A stretch of DNA of 64,000 nt from Actinomucor elegans (GCA_026027325.1 JAMSLZ010000012.1:62001-126000); one strand, 5' to 3'; positions 10,459-22,501 are shown, numbered from the stretch's first letter. Numbers and translations: made by a program. Notes: generated from the letters alone by a model not told the origin.

Positions 10459-11941
10459 TCATTATCAATTTCATCTCTACGGAAGTACCCATGAGTTGAT
10501 ATGTTTAAGATTCATGTCTCAGATGGATATATCTATAACATAACATCTCTTAAATCCTCTTCACCACACTTAGATAGACGATTAGTATAAATAGGTTTAG
10601 TTTAGACATAGTCATAGAGCTACATTACATCATTAATAATTAATATATATTATAATTATTTTCATATATTAAATTAAAATTATATAGTTTTCTTTATTTA
10701 TCAAGTTGTAAGTTGCTAAAAACTTACGGCGTGCTTTTAATCAATTTTAAAAGAAAAAAATTGTCGCACAACAGGGTTTCGATCTGGTGTGAAATATTAT
10801 GAAAAAAAAAAGTTTAATTGTATTGAAAAGTAATATAAAAGTTTAATCTTTATAAGTTTTGCATAATTATTGCAATTTCTTATTTTTACGTTAATTACCA
10901 AACTTTCAAAAATTACAATAAAAAAGTGCTAAACAAAAAAAAATATAATTACAAAAAACACTATTAATTTAAAAACTAATTTTTTTTATTTAACGTTGCT
11001 CATAGGATCTTCATCTTTGATAATAAAGCGCAGTCTCAAAAAGTGCTTCTTCTGGTCTTCTTTATTATTTTATTGTGCAAACACAACACGGTGCTTGATT
11101 CTAAATTCATATTATGATTTTCCAGGATCCAGGTTGGACTGGGTATAGTGAAGGCGAGGTGAAACATTTGATGTTATTTGAAAATAGTTAAATAAAATTA
11201 TAATAAGGATTTCCTACATATTAGGGTATAGATTTATTAGAGCTCTGAAATAAGAAGAGAAAAATCAAAATTGGATTTGGTATTTTCAAAAAAAAAAATA
11301 TTGCCTCAATTTATAGTTTAGCTTCTAATTTTATTGAATAAAATACACTGCTTATAGCTCATGATTCACTTTTTATTCATTTCCTAATTAAATCAAAATT
11401 CACATATTTTTGATTAGTCTCGAAGAGTTCGCCCTGCAAAATGTCGAAGGCTTACCTTTAGTAGCACTATGACTCAGACGAAGGATGAATACTACAAAAG
11501 ACGCAGTGGTAGCAATAATGCAGCTGGCAGAATAAACTTCTCTGAAGACAACATGACTGAGATTATCAAAAAAAAAACTAATTACAGTGCAACAGAAGTG
11601 TTACTACATTATTAGTAGTAAATGCTACCTATGGTCCAGATATCGGTCACTGATATTACATGGGAACCGAGGAATTCGATGGCATATATACCTGTGCACC
11701 TGCTGTGTTTGAATAATGAAATAAGAAAGAGGACTAAAAAGAGTACGTTTTGAGGCTGTGATTTATTATCAAAGATAATTATAAAGATGGAGATCCTATA
11801 ACTTTGTCTAAACTAATCGTTATCTAAGTATGGTGAAGGGGGTTTAATATAACGTTATGTTCTAGATATATATTTCAATATGAGATGAATATTAAATATA
11901 TCAACTCATAAATACTTCCGTAGAGATGAGATAGATAATGA
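10459..11941. mobile_element. Degenerate 1.5-kb element bounded by about 88-base inverted repeats
   Basis: Bases 10459-10546 align with the reverse complement of 11851-11941 at roughly 80 percent by eye, sharing catctctacggaagta and gagttgatat. The core has no open frame over 60 codons and contains the 11091-11160 dispersed repeat. Just outside the right arm, 11935-11970 resembles arm A1. I see no transposase, so this is a non-autonomous or dead element. Confidence 0.65.
11091..11160 (+). repeat. Dispersed repeat, copy 2 (partner 1582-1650)
   Basis: Same-orientation match to 1582-1650, described there. It lies inside the inverted-repeat element at 10459-11941. Confidence 0.6.
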
Positions 11942-12019
11942 AGTTATTATGCATACAATACTCTATATTCGATATCAATATTGACGATCATATTATAGAA
12001 AGATAAAACCATCTTTTCA

Positions 12020-14480
12020 TAAGAGTGTATTTTGATAGCATTCATTTAAATTGGTACCGTACTTGGCTGGGTATAGATTGCAAGATCGATTGAAAATTAT
12101 TAGAAAATTGTATTGTGGAACAAAGATGCACCTAAAAGTTATCGAGAGGAAAGCCGAAGGAAGACTAAGGCAAGATCTATAGTGATCTTGAAACAAGCAC
12201 GATTAGATCGGTAAGTGGGCTCTAATAGTTGTCTTCTAATCCAGTCATTCATCAGCGTGTATAGGCGAGAAGGATTAGTCTTGAAAGATGTAAATTCAAC
12301 ATATGTAGTGAATCATCGATCGCCTTACTGGCTCAAGTATAAGCCTTCTTACACAGATTCCTTAGTAGACTCTTGCGACTTACTTTTGGTTGGTAAGGGC
12401 TTTTTTTTTTTTTGTGAATGACTAGCTAAATATTTACCTTAGGCGCAAAGTTTGGTAGTGGAAAGCGTGGTGGAAAGCTATCAAGCATTTTGTGTGCTGT
12501 GAGAGATGACAGGATACCTGATACGCAACCCCCAAGGTAAAAAAAAATAAAATAAAAAAAATCGCCATGAACCGTAATAGACAACAAGCACTTATTCTTT
12601 TTTTTTCTGTTTTGTTTTGTTTCGCATAGATTTGTTACTTTTACGTTGGCTGGCAGTGGTCTAAGTAGTGATGCTCTGCGTCAACTCGAGTAAGATAACA
12701 TCTATCTAAGAGTAGTAGTGTAATCTTACGTCTTTGTTTTGTAGCGACAAGATAAAAACAGTAACTGATCATAGCTCACAAAGACCGCCAATATGGTTAG
12801 ATCATCCAAAAAAAAGCGGTGAACCATTCGATAAGATTGTAGACTATCAAGAGTAAGTACCACCTGCTAAAGACGAAGCACAACTCATTCTTTTATGTTC
12901 ATTAGTGGGGTGGTAGTAGAAATCAAAGGTGGGGAGATCGTAGAGTCGCGTAAGTTTTTCTTTTTCAAAGCATGTCGAGTCAATAACCTTACTGTGTCAT
13001 TCGCAGAGAAATTTGGTCTAGAATGTACTTTGCGTTTCCCAGCGTTTGTTAGATTCCGTCCAGACAAAGGATGGCAAGATATCATGACTTACAATGACGT
13101 GATAAAGACAAAGTCTGAAGGCCTTGTTGGTAAAAAAAGAAAAGGAAACGATAGCATGTAAGTTATTGTCACATTTCGTGAAACAGCTCACTAAAAGACT
13201 TTAGAGAGCGAATGCCGGTCAAAAAGGCCAATAGAGTAGTAAGTTATACTTTCTACCGGTGTTGATAGAACTTATAAAAAAAAATGAATAGATCAATACA
13301 GTGCTAGAAAGTCAACAAGGACTTGATCCCAAGGGCGTGAAGATAAAAACAGATATTTTCCAAGGCAAGCGTTTTTGTAAGTAATCTGTGGCCTTGCGTT
13401 AATGATTCACTCATTCTTGTTATACTTGGACAGTTGTTATCAGTGGTATAAATGACGAAATAACAAAAAATGACATTGAGAAGCTTATCAAGCAAAATGG
13501 CGGTGATTACAGTCAGAATAGGCCAAGTGCCGACATTCTTATTGCAGGAAAGTCAAGTATGGAGTAGCTCATCTATAGGATAATGAATAGTATACTTACT
13601 GGAGCAAATTTTAGTCCGCCTTGTTCGTGCTATTATTAATCGGGTGAAAACTCAAGATATCCTGTACCCTAGCTATATATTTGATTGCATTGATGCAAAT
13701 CGACTACTACCAATTGCTCCAAAGTAAACTTCATATAGTATAATCAAACATTTATCTTAACCCATTTTTTATTAGATACATGTATTATACTTCGCCCCAG
13801 ACAGAGCAGGCATTTTTAAACTACATGGATGTTTACCATGACACGTATGCCAAAAAGATCACCCCAAAAGATCTGATGCAGGCAAGTCAGACAAACATTT
13901 TGGGCAGATGTCAGAAACTAATTTGAAATAACATAGGTCATGGATTTGATGAAAGATCCGGAAAATGTGTCTGATAACAAGCAAGCTTTATCTGTGGTAG
14001 AACGCTATTATCCAGAAGGCTTGAGCGGCATGCTTTTCGTTAATACGATTGCATATTTTGATTTCGATCAATCCATGTCATCGGATAACGAGCTATTACT
14101 TGCGACTCCGGCTTGGGTAGAATGGAAGAGACGCCAAGAAGAAATGGAACTAGCTAAAGCGCGATTTGAGTTTGAAGCGGGCACAATTGCTTCCACTATG
14201 GAAGATGCTCGAATTACGCATGTTATACTACATGAACGCGATCTATCTCGCTTGGACCATTTGACTAAAACTTTCTTACGAGATCGATTACCTCGATTTG
14301 TTACTCTAGATTGGATTATCAAAAGTTTTGAACAAGAAACTCTTCTTCACGAAGCAGGTAACTATACTTTTTTTTTTAAAAAAAAAATATTCCAGGTGGA
14401 GAATATGTGTAAATTGATTCTGTCTGCTTATTTCGTTAGACTATGATCCCAAGTACCATGTGGATATATCAACTGTATAA
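12020..14480 (+). pseudogene. DNL4: DNA ligase IV, 3' part only, with a damaged 5' end
   Basis: The ligase core continues from REGLVLKDV (motif IV region) through WLKYKP (motif V) and the OB domain to two BRCT regions, the part that binds XRCC4/Lif1 in non-homologous end joining. Exons from 12265 are intact: 12265-12392, 12443-12536, 12630-12689, 12745-12852, 12906-12949, 13007-13157, 13205-13238, 13292-13376, 13434-13556, 13615-13723, 13776-13881, 13937-14357, 14440-14480. The intron at 13882-13936 starts with GC. Upstream, 12020-12210 still reads as ligase (LQDRLKII, then KQARLDR) but only by changing frame three times. The catalytic lysine motif KxDG and everything before it are absent; the AT-rich repeat block begins at about 11970. 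Either the gene is dead here or this is a rearranged or misassembled copy. Confidence 0.85.
13882..13936 (+). other. GC-AG intron in the ligase IV gene
   Basis: The exon ends ATGCAG and the intron begins gcaagt and ends acatag. With this intron removed the frame reads LMQVMDLM without a break; no nearby GT donor keeps the frame. GC-AG is the known minor donor class. Confidence 0.8.
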
Positions 14481-14660
14481 TATGATGCTACTTGCCTATA
14501 CCATAATAAAAGACTACAATCTCATATAGTAATATAGATTTTTCAGTTAGCTGTATGTAACTGGTATTAATCTAGACTTTTATTAGTTCCCTACTATAAT
14601 AGTTTATATCATTATTAAAGGAAAAATCCGTCATTCTGAAATGAGGATAAAAACGTAAAT

Positions 14661-14699
<39 letters not shown>

Positions 14700-15492
14700 A
14701 TAGTTCATGTCATCACCAGAAGATTTGTAGATCTTGTATAAACTTACAAGTGTACATGAATATAAGTGACTTGTTAACAGAATTAACTCTATTTTGTTAA
14801 TTACAAGTTCTAGTTAAAATAATAGTTCATTTCGAACATGGAATAGTTTTCTGGTGCGTCATTAGATCGGAATCAGTTGAGAAATGTACAAAAAAAAATT
14901 TCTTTTCAGTTTTATGAAGCAATGATCTATAGATCCCTCGACTGATCCCAATTTAATGTTACATCCGACAAATAGCCTATACTCGAAACAATTCACTACA
15001 CCTATGAAAGCTTTCATTAAAAGATAGATATTTGGATAAGATGGATTTGAATCGGTTTCTTGCTAAAATGTCGGATGGACTATTATGTTTGACCCGCCCA
15101 GAAACCTCTTTAGTCCCACACTAAAATCAACCGTTAAATCTTCAAAAGGTTAGGCTGACCCTTCAATGAAACTAAAGCGAGCCAAGAAGAACATATTTTA
15201 ATTTAATGCGCAATCAAAAGAAGTAACTACCATCATCAAAGATATGTGAGAAACATCTTGGATTACTTTCATTCTGAACGCTTGTTAGAATAAGAAAAAA
15301 AAAACTTCATTTACACAGTGATTATAACATATTTGAGATAAATAAAGGGCTAAACTTGTCACTACAATGATTGAGATGATAAGTGGGTTAGCTATTAGGA
15401 GAGCTTCTAATGAGGTTAAGGAGAACTGTACACGCATTTATTAGTATCAACAGCAAGTATATATCAAATGGTGAAGAATCTTTTTTGTATAG
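14481..15492. other. Intergenic stretch between ligase IV and the phosphatase
   Basis: About 1 kb without a gene. It holds a 29-base A run near 14665-14693 and a weak copy of the tttaatgt-type motif near 14950. The flanking genes converge on it. Confidence 0.6.
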
Positions 15493-16626
15493 CTAAAATA
15501 CTGGATAAACGGGTTTAAACAAGGAGATAAGATTTAAATGATTAGTGTCAGTAACGCTATTGTTCTTCAATGCCAAGCTATCGTCGCTTATATCACACAT
15601 GGTGAAGGCCAAATGCTGATTAGTCTTGATGTTATGATGGTACATTTGTAATTTTCTTTGATACATGGCGGCTGCAAGTAATACGAGAACGCATACTAGT
15701 GCTAAAACTGATTTATTCCTGCTCGTCTTCTCCGTCTGTTGCAGCACTGGTATTATTTGCATCTTCTTTCGCTTTGCCACTGAGATTTCGTTCTTGATAG
15801 AAATAGCTGAAGCAGACAAAGACAATTCTCGCAAGCTTGCTGATCGAGGACGCCGCTGGCACCCTAATAATGCGGATGCACGTAGCGAAGAAGAAGCTGT
15901 AATAGCTGCTGTAGGCTTGCTGCATCCCATTGATCCTGATCTGCGAGTTCGTGTTTGTATGCTATGTTGCCGTTGCTGTTGACATTGCTGCTGTGAGCAC
16001 GCATCTAGTAACTTTTTTTCATACTCTCTTAATTGATAGAGCAGTTGCATATTCGGTCGAATACCTGGTGCTTTTTCTTGTACAAAAGCAAGCGCTTGAT
16101 CCAACGACCAGTTCTGGCCAGCTAATTGTTTTACAACGTTAGCGGCTGTTACGGTTACCCTCTTCATACGATATGAGCTCCGTAAGAGAAAAGCAAGCAC
16201 AAGTGCTGCTGATCGTTCGATACCTTGCTGACAGTGCACTAAGACGATTTGGTTTTTATAGTGAGCTGTTTCGATTAGCTCAATAGCACGGTCAAATTCA
16301 GATTGTGAAAGATTGTTTTGACTATGCGTCCAGCGCAAATGGTGGTACTCTACTTGGCTTGGTGCCATGGCAATCTCGCTTGCTACGTTAATCACACAGG
16401 ATATCTGATGGCGAGCAAGTTGAGCTACATTGCACGCGTTATAATGAGCGCCTAGATATAAATTGGGCAAGATGCAGGCAGGACCCTCTTGATAGTATAT
16501 AGGATTCTGCATGATAATTGTAGAACCTTGGTCGTCGCATTTCGACAAGGTATTATTTGCGGAAACTGGTGGAGATAATAGATTTAAAGCTAATCTTTTT
16601 GGGTTTTTTCTACTATTGATATTCAT
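15493..16626 (-). CDS. Dual-specificity protein phosphatase with a C-terminal membrane segment
   Basis: An uninterrupted 377-residue frame. Residues about 48-205 are a DSPc domain with the signature HCQQGIERSA (catalytic Cys132, Arg138, Ser139), preceded by LPNLYLGA and followed by the AYVM-like helix region. Such enzymes remove phosphate from Ser/Thr and Tyr, often on MAP kinases. Where MKP-type enzymes carry the general-acid aspartate (before NLSQ), this protein appears to have Thr100, so activity may be reduced. A basic, serine-rich linker (about 225-300) leads to a hydrophobic segment SVLALVCVLVLLAAAMY (306-322) and a 55-residue tail, suggesting membrane anchoring. The start MNINSRKNPKR follows an A-rich leader. 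The substrate cannot be told. Confidence 0.85.
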   Translation of the reverse strand: MNINSRKNPKRLALNLLSPPVSANNTLSKCDDQGSTIIMQNPIYYQEGPACILPNLYLGAHYNACNVAQLARHQISCVINVASEIAMAPSQVEYHHLRWTHSQNNLSQSEFDRAIELIETAHYKNQIVLVHCQQGIERSAALVLAFLLRSSYRMKRVTVTAANVVKQLAGQNWSLDQALAFVQEKAPGIRPNMQLLYQLREYEKKLLDACSQQQCQQQRQHSIQTRTRRSGSMGCSKPTAAITASSSLRASALLGCQRRPRSASLRELSLSASAISIKNEISVAKRKKMQIIPVLQQTEKTSRNKSVLALVCVLVLLAAAMYQRKLQMYHHNIKTNQHLAFTMCDISDDSLALKNNSVTDTNHLNLISLFKPVYPVF

Positions 16627-17110
16627 TGTTAAAAAAAGAAAATAATGTAAAGGAAAGAAGACTATAACAATTAAACTTGAAGCATTTGATCAATAACAAT
16701 GCATGTAGATCTGTCTGATTGCCTATGTTAATTTAGTCTTATCCAACCAGATGAGAGTGTTCCAATGATCATATAGGAGATCAGCTTATTACATACATAT
16801 ATATGTACATACGCACATACATATTGTCTAACTGATTCCATTTTTCTAAAATGCCCTCCTAAATTACAATGAATTCAATCAAAGCCCCACTTCCCCTTTA
16901 TACTATTGTCATTCCCCTAAACAGAATACACTGAACGTGGTAGACTTAGAATCAAAATGAAACACACATCAATGAATGATGAATAGGAGGAGTCATAACC
17001 ACAGGAAAAAAAAAAAGTAATGGTTCTAATATTGTGTGTGTATAAGCGTGTTTATTGTACTTAAGTTATGTTTCTTTTTCAAGTATAGTGTCTAATTTAG
17101 AAAAAGGAAT
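16627..17110. other. Intergenic stretch
   Basis: No gene seen. It contains an alternating acatacatatatatgtacat tract near 16792-16812 and serves as upstream region of the phosphatase and 3' flank of the next gene. Confidence 0.6.
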
Positions 17111-18314
17111 TTAAGCGGTGGCACCAAGGGTAGGGAAAGCAGAAGCATCTTGGAGGTTGACAGCAGGGACGTTGCTCTTGGCAGCACGACGGTTGTTCTT
17201 GTTGTTGGGACGACCACCACGACGGTCGTTGCTCTTACGGAACTCGGGACGAGCCTTCTCCTGGAAGCGTTGCTCAATCTCAACAAAGACCTTTTCCTTG
17301 CGAACCTTCTCGGTGGTCTTCTTGGTAGTCTTGGTCTCCTTGGAGATGTAGAATTCCTCGAAATCCTTCTTGGCGAAAGCGACGGTACCCTTGAAAACAG
17401 ATTCATCGGCATCGTTAGCCTTACGGGCTTCGGGCAAAGAAACCTTCAAAGACTTGTTAGCCTTCTCAGCCAAGTATTCTTCCAAAGTCTTGACTTTTTC
17501 TTCTTCCTCAACGGGAGCAACTTCTTGCTCAGGAGCATCAGGGTCAGCAGGGTTCAAGGTATCCTTGGCAGCCTCAGCTTCAGCAGTACCGGCCTTACCC
17601 CAGCCCTTGTTGATCTTCTTTTCAGTATCACTTCATAATCGTGTTAGATTTAATATTAAACCCTGCTACAGTTTACTTACACAATACCAGTACCAGAGTG
17701 ACGATCGAATTGGCGACCGCGTTGAGGACGACCTTCCTTTTGTTGACGACCACCTTCACGCTTGGACTTACCACCCTTGGCAGCACGGGCAGCTAATAAA
17801 AAAGCAAAAGTATTAATATACAAGGTCTACCGAAATTTCCCGGGAAAAAAAAGAGAGAGAGAGAGAGAGAAAGTACAAGACACCAAGTCCATTTAAACTT
17901 TTTTTCGATTCATAATGGCAAGAAATCGCGTTGGATCTCGGTGAATCTCGGTAGAAAATGATATATGTTGACTAGTATGAACAGTATGAACGAGATCTTG
18001 ACTTTGGCCCTGAACATTCGCTGTCAAATCAAGTTGATTTTTGAATTGACAGGCGCAAATTGAGCTTTTCGTTCTTCCTTTGCCAGGGCAACTGGATAAC
18101 ATTGTGACTTGGTGTCTGTCGATACTTTGTCTTTCTCTTCTCTTTTGTTTCGAGGGAATCAAAAAGTTAAATGTGCCAATTTACCATCCTTGTTGATCTT
18201 GGAGACGTTCTTCTTGTCAATAACGACAGGAGCAGCCTCTTCCTTAACAGGAGCGGGGCGAGGGACCTCACCATCACCGAGGATGTCGAAAAGGTTCTTA
18301 GAATAAGTGGACAT
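17111..18314 (-). CDS. STM1: Stm1/SERBP1 (HABP4-type) ribosome- and RNA-binding protein
   Basis: Three exons (18185-18314, 17681-17792, 17111-17630) encode 253 residues. The N-terminus MSTYSKNLFDILGDGE matches the Stm1 N-terminal box. A basic RG-rich centre leads to RGRQFDRHSGTG, the hallmark of the HABP4/PAI-RBP1 domain, then INKGWG. The acidic middle (EEEEKVKTLEEYLAEK) and basic C-terminus also fit. Relatives sit in the mRNA channel of idle 80S ribosomes and help preserve them in starvation. Codon use is highly biased towards C-ending codons compared with neighbours, as in strongly expressed ribosomal genes. The first intron is unusually long (392 bases) and has a (GA)n tract at about 17851-17869. 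Upstream in-frame ATG codons exist, but only the chosen one gives the family N-terminus. Confidence 0.9.
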
Positions 18315-20903
18315 ATCTATAAAAGAGCTTGTTTGCGATGGATGCCTCGATCGAAGGGGATGGATGGATATATCGCAAAAACACAAAGGGAGGATTCAAA
18401 CACTACAGGATTGATTCTAAATTAAATAAAAAAAATTATGAGCTCGATCTCGTATTGGTATTCCGCTCCCCGAGCAGTATGGATATGAGCGGGGGATACC
18501 TTGCTGCACTTCAGATTCCACCAGGTACAGCGCTTCCATATCCTCTGGAGCAACAATTTCCTATACTTTTTGTACACATCAAGAGAATCCATTTATAGCA
18601 GATTTTATTATGAGAAAATAAACTACAGACTCTTACTTGACATCTTTTGAGATTATAATAATACATTCCACTTAGCTTGACTAAACTTTATTGGTCGTCG
18701 GCAGCCATGAATATCACCATCACTACCACCACAATACCGCCAAAAATTTTACAATCATCGAATTGCATCTGCAGCCGCGGTCAAACATGATAGAAATTAG
18801 AAACTCGGGAAATAAACAGCACGAACTGTATTCTTTTCGATGTCTAAATCATTGTTACGAGAATTGCTTTGTAGAGCTTTATATATTTATTGGGGAAGTG
18901 GTCTACATTTGTAACGCCATACGTATTTGGTACAATTTGAAAGATAGCCTGCTTTTCTTTGATGTATTTTAAGCTCACAATATTTGTATTGGAAAATACT
19001 CTCTACACAAGTTTTTTTTTTAATTTTAAGGGTCAGGATTCTATTATGCAAATTAGAAGTTATCAATAGTTATTGTAATACATTCATTGCATTGCTGTTA
19101 ATCAATGACGCCAATATATTAATTAACCAGCCATAACAATAGGCCGATGATGTTCAAACGACGTAGTCATAAAGTGCCAATTTATATTGGAGAACATCAT
19201 CTTTCATCTATCAAACAACGATATGCGTTTCAAGAGGGTCCATATGGATGAAAAACGGTTGCTATGAGATCTTCGATAAGAAGCACTATAAATCGAAAAG
19301 TGTACTGTGGCTTGTTAACCATATGTCAGCTGCATTTACCCTTTGACTGAATAGTATCAACACCGAGCTTAAATTTGCTAATTTATGTTACATTTGCTTT
19401 TATATGGTTAAAAAAAAGTCGACACAGGAAAAATAGGTTCAACATAGTTTGCTGAAATTGGATTCCTAATCCAATGGTTTAAAGATTATTTGTTACAATG
19501 TTGAATTCCTCAAGATATTTTTGATACATCTTTTATAACAAGTGCTATATATTCAATACATTCTATAACAATACGATCGCACATTCTGAGGTATACTAAA
19601 ACAAGAACATGTTAAACAATTTTACATTACTTCGAGTACTTTCGGCTTTATATCGCATCTAATGACCAATATATTTCAAAATAAGCTAGGTACTACATTT
19701 ACTAAAAACTATTACTTGGCTGGAGTACTGAATATATTACCTTTTAATAATGTAATGTAAACATACATTTCAAGGATAACCCTAGTTATATATGATCGAC
19801 AGATTGCTCGACAAATATTGGTTTAATGCTGCTACATTGGTCAAGACCACTTTTTTTTGGAGTGAAATTCTTCTGTTTTATTTATACGTCCTTAGGCTGT
19901 CACACTAAATATATAAGTTAACTGATGTAACTCAACGATGATGCTATTCTAGCACAGAGGACCCCGGATACTTGGTCGGCATAGCAAACTTGAAAAGTCA
20001 TACAAAGTGCTTGGGAGTTCACCTTGTTAAACTGCAGTTAAGCTCTATCGACTGGTGGTGATTTCAAAGGTCACTTCTGATAGGTGTTTTATACTCCGAG
20101 CGATTTTTTTTAAAGCTGCAGTACAATCAATATTGCCAGTAGTTAATTAATTGTTGCATGTTTCAAGGGTATACTCTTGGAAATTACAAAAATCGCATAT
20201 AAAGCATTAGTAAATAGAGATTAATAAACCTAATATGGGAAATACATAAAACATACTTTCCCTTATGATGCATAAAAGCTTCAGTTTTGAAAATTGACAG
20301 AGCGCGCTCGTTAGCACGAGATCTCGGTCCAAAGTCTCATTAGAATAGAATTCCATGCTCAAGATAATATGTTGAATCTTGTATAGCTTTAGTCTTACTC
20401 TAATGTGCTCAATACTTGCAAACATTAGCTAATTTGTAAAAATCATTTGCAAATTTCGATTTTTTTTTCCAAGATAGTCAGTTGCTATCCAATGACAACA
20501 ATATTCGTTTAGATCCAGTTTTAATTGGACAGAATAGGCTGGATTATAATATGAACACCTTCCAGTTAGAAAAAAAAGGGTTAAACATTTACCTAAAAGC
20601 GTTTATACATGTTTCTACACACGTGCATTGTAGAGTTTAATTATAGAAATTATCAAGCTCTTTTTTGAAAGTATTCTCAACAATCACATCATTATCCAGG
20701 CACCAGACGCTAAAATAAAAGAGATCTACTCTTAGTTTAAAAAGTTTTTTTCAAGTCACAAGGCTTTCTGTGATTGCCAAGCATAATAGTTTATTTTTGG
20801 TTGTTTGTCACTCACTTTTAATTAGGATTAGACTTGTTTTTTCAATGTCCATAAATAACCTTCATTTGTGAAATCGGTCTTCTTTTTTTTTTTTTCTTTA
20901 ATA
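18315..20903. other. Large gene-free intergenic stretch
   Basis: About 2.6 kb with no frame that looks coding. A plus-strand frame at 18338-18598 lies over the promoter of the Stm1-type gene and is unrecognisable. A degenerate tatcgcatctaatga motif is near 19652. Nothing else stands out. Confidence 0.55.
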
Positions 20904-22014
20904 ATGTATATTTCAACTCTTTTTTCATTAGCATTCTTTATATTATCAGTCAAAGGCCAGCAAGTGTGTAATGGCCATGCAGAATATTGTAATAAGCCAT
21001 ACAATTCACTTACTTATGTCTTGACCCATAATTCCTATGGTTTTATCGCCAACCCAGCAGCTAACCAAGTTTGCCCTGTAAATACTCAACTTTCAGACGG
21101 TGTTCGAGGCCTTAAACTTTCAGCTATCAAACCCTCTAATGCCTCTACACCTGGCGTTACCGCTGATAGTATTCAACTCTGTCATACATCATGTACTATT
21201 TTAAACGCGGGTCCTGCAGTCGACACACTCACAAGTATTACTGAGTGGGTAAAGAACAATCCAAACGAAGTAGTTACTATTATGTGGAATAATCTCGGCT
21301 CGTTCTCGCCTGCTGCCTTTAAAGCGGCTTATGAAGCAAGTGGTATTCTGGACTATGTGTATGTACAAAAATTCGGCAACTTTACCTGGCCTACTTTGGG
21401 TGAAATGATTGCAAGTGGTAAAAGAGTGGTGAATTTCATGGATGAAGGTGCTGACCCTAATGAAGTGCCATGGTAACTATGAACATAGCTATAAATTGAA
21501 TATAGACTTAATAACTGTCTCTAGGCTTATGCGTGAATGGGATTATGTTTTTGAAACACCTTACGATAATCACAACGAAACAGCTTTCAATTGTGTCATT
21601 GACAGACCTATTGAACCTAACAACCCAACTGAAGTCATGTATGTTATGAATCATTTCTTGTACGGTACCTTGACATTGGGTTCTACCGTCATTGAGATTC
21701 CTCAAAAAGGCACTTCAAATGTTACAAACGGCGACACTTCTCTTTTAAAGCACGCAACTACTTGCACACAGACCTTTGGTCGTCAACCCAACTTTTTAGA
21801 AGTAGATTTCTTTAACAAGGGGGAAGCTTTAGCAATTGCAGCTAAATTGAACAATGTTACCTATACAGAAACACAATTACAGTGCGATGTATATGAAAAT
21901 GAAAAAGCCAATGCACCCGCAGGAAGCACAAAGTCTTCTGAAGCCAACAAACACATTGTATACAGTTCAACCATATTATTATCTCTTGTAGCTACCTTTT
22001 TTGCTTTCCTTTAG
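20904..22014 (+). CDS. Secreted PLC-like phosphodiesterase, probably GPI-anchored
   Basis: Two exons (20904-21472, 21525-22014) encode 352 residues. A signal peptide (MYISTLFSLAFFILSVKG, cut before QQ) precedes a Cys-rich mature start, then LTHNSYG with the first catalytic His and LCHTSC with the second, as in the PI-PLC X-like TIM-barrel family of fungi. The C-terminus is a Ser/Ala-rich spacer and a hydrophobic end (ILLSLVATFFAFL), typical of a GPI-attachment signal. Several NxT/S sites fit a cell-surface protein. The calcium-dependent eukaryotic PLC Y domain is absent; substrates of this group are mostly unknown. The frame extends upstream to a GTG at 20868, but that would bury the signal peptide behind a T-rich tract, so the ATG was chosen. 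Confidence 0.85.
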
Positions 22015-22466
22015 ATTTGTTCACTTGTATTTCTATTATTAAAACCCTTCTTTTTTTTCTATTTATTGCCTTTTGGGCTTAGTTACCATATCCATCAAAA
22101 TTAAGGCTTGACCATCAACAACTGATCAAATGTCTAACCCGTCTTGTTTCCTCGAGTTGATTCATATATTACTCGAATTACACATACTGGTAACAGACCG
22201 GAACAGGCCGATATAATCATGATGATCGGTATACATGAGCGAAACTCCTCCCCTTTATATACCTATCTATGTATATACTATGGCCAGCTTAACCATTAAT
22301 AACATATTTATTCTTGCTGTTTGTTTATCTAATAGAGAAACTATTGTCGAGAGCTTACGCGAATCTGCTGTTTCATGCACAGTGTCTAATCAAAGCAAGA
22401 TGATCCAATGTGTAACCCTAAGGTTAGCATATGGATATATAGCTTATTTATGAGATCACGGTCTTG

Positions 22467-22501
<35 letters not shown>

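Noticed and set aside
10770..10800. tRNA-like T-arm (gggtttcgatc) in the AT-rich block
   Set aside because: No matching acceptor stem, D-arm or anticodon arm can be drawn around it.
15665..15982. Plus-strand frame opposite the phosphatase
   Set aside because: Antisense shadow of the phosphatase exon with low-complexity sequence.
17150..17638. 162-codon plus-strand frame opposite the Stm1-type gene
   Set aside because: It is the mirror of a highly biased coding exon; the translation is a Leu-rich artefact and the minus-strand gene explains the region fully.
18329..18598. Plus-strand frame overlapping the promoter of the Stm1-type gene
   Set aside because: It covers the 5' leader of a strong gene, has no motif and no splice-supported continuation.
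20868..20903. GTG start 12 codons upstream in the PLC-like gene
   Set aside because: Fungal nuclear genes rarely start at GTG, the added residues are a Phe run from a T tract, and the ATG at 20904 gives a proper signal peptide.
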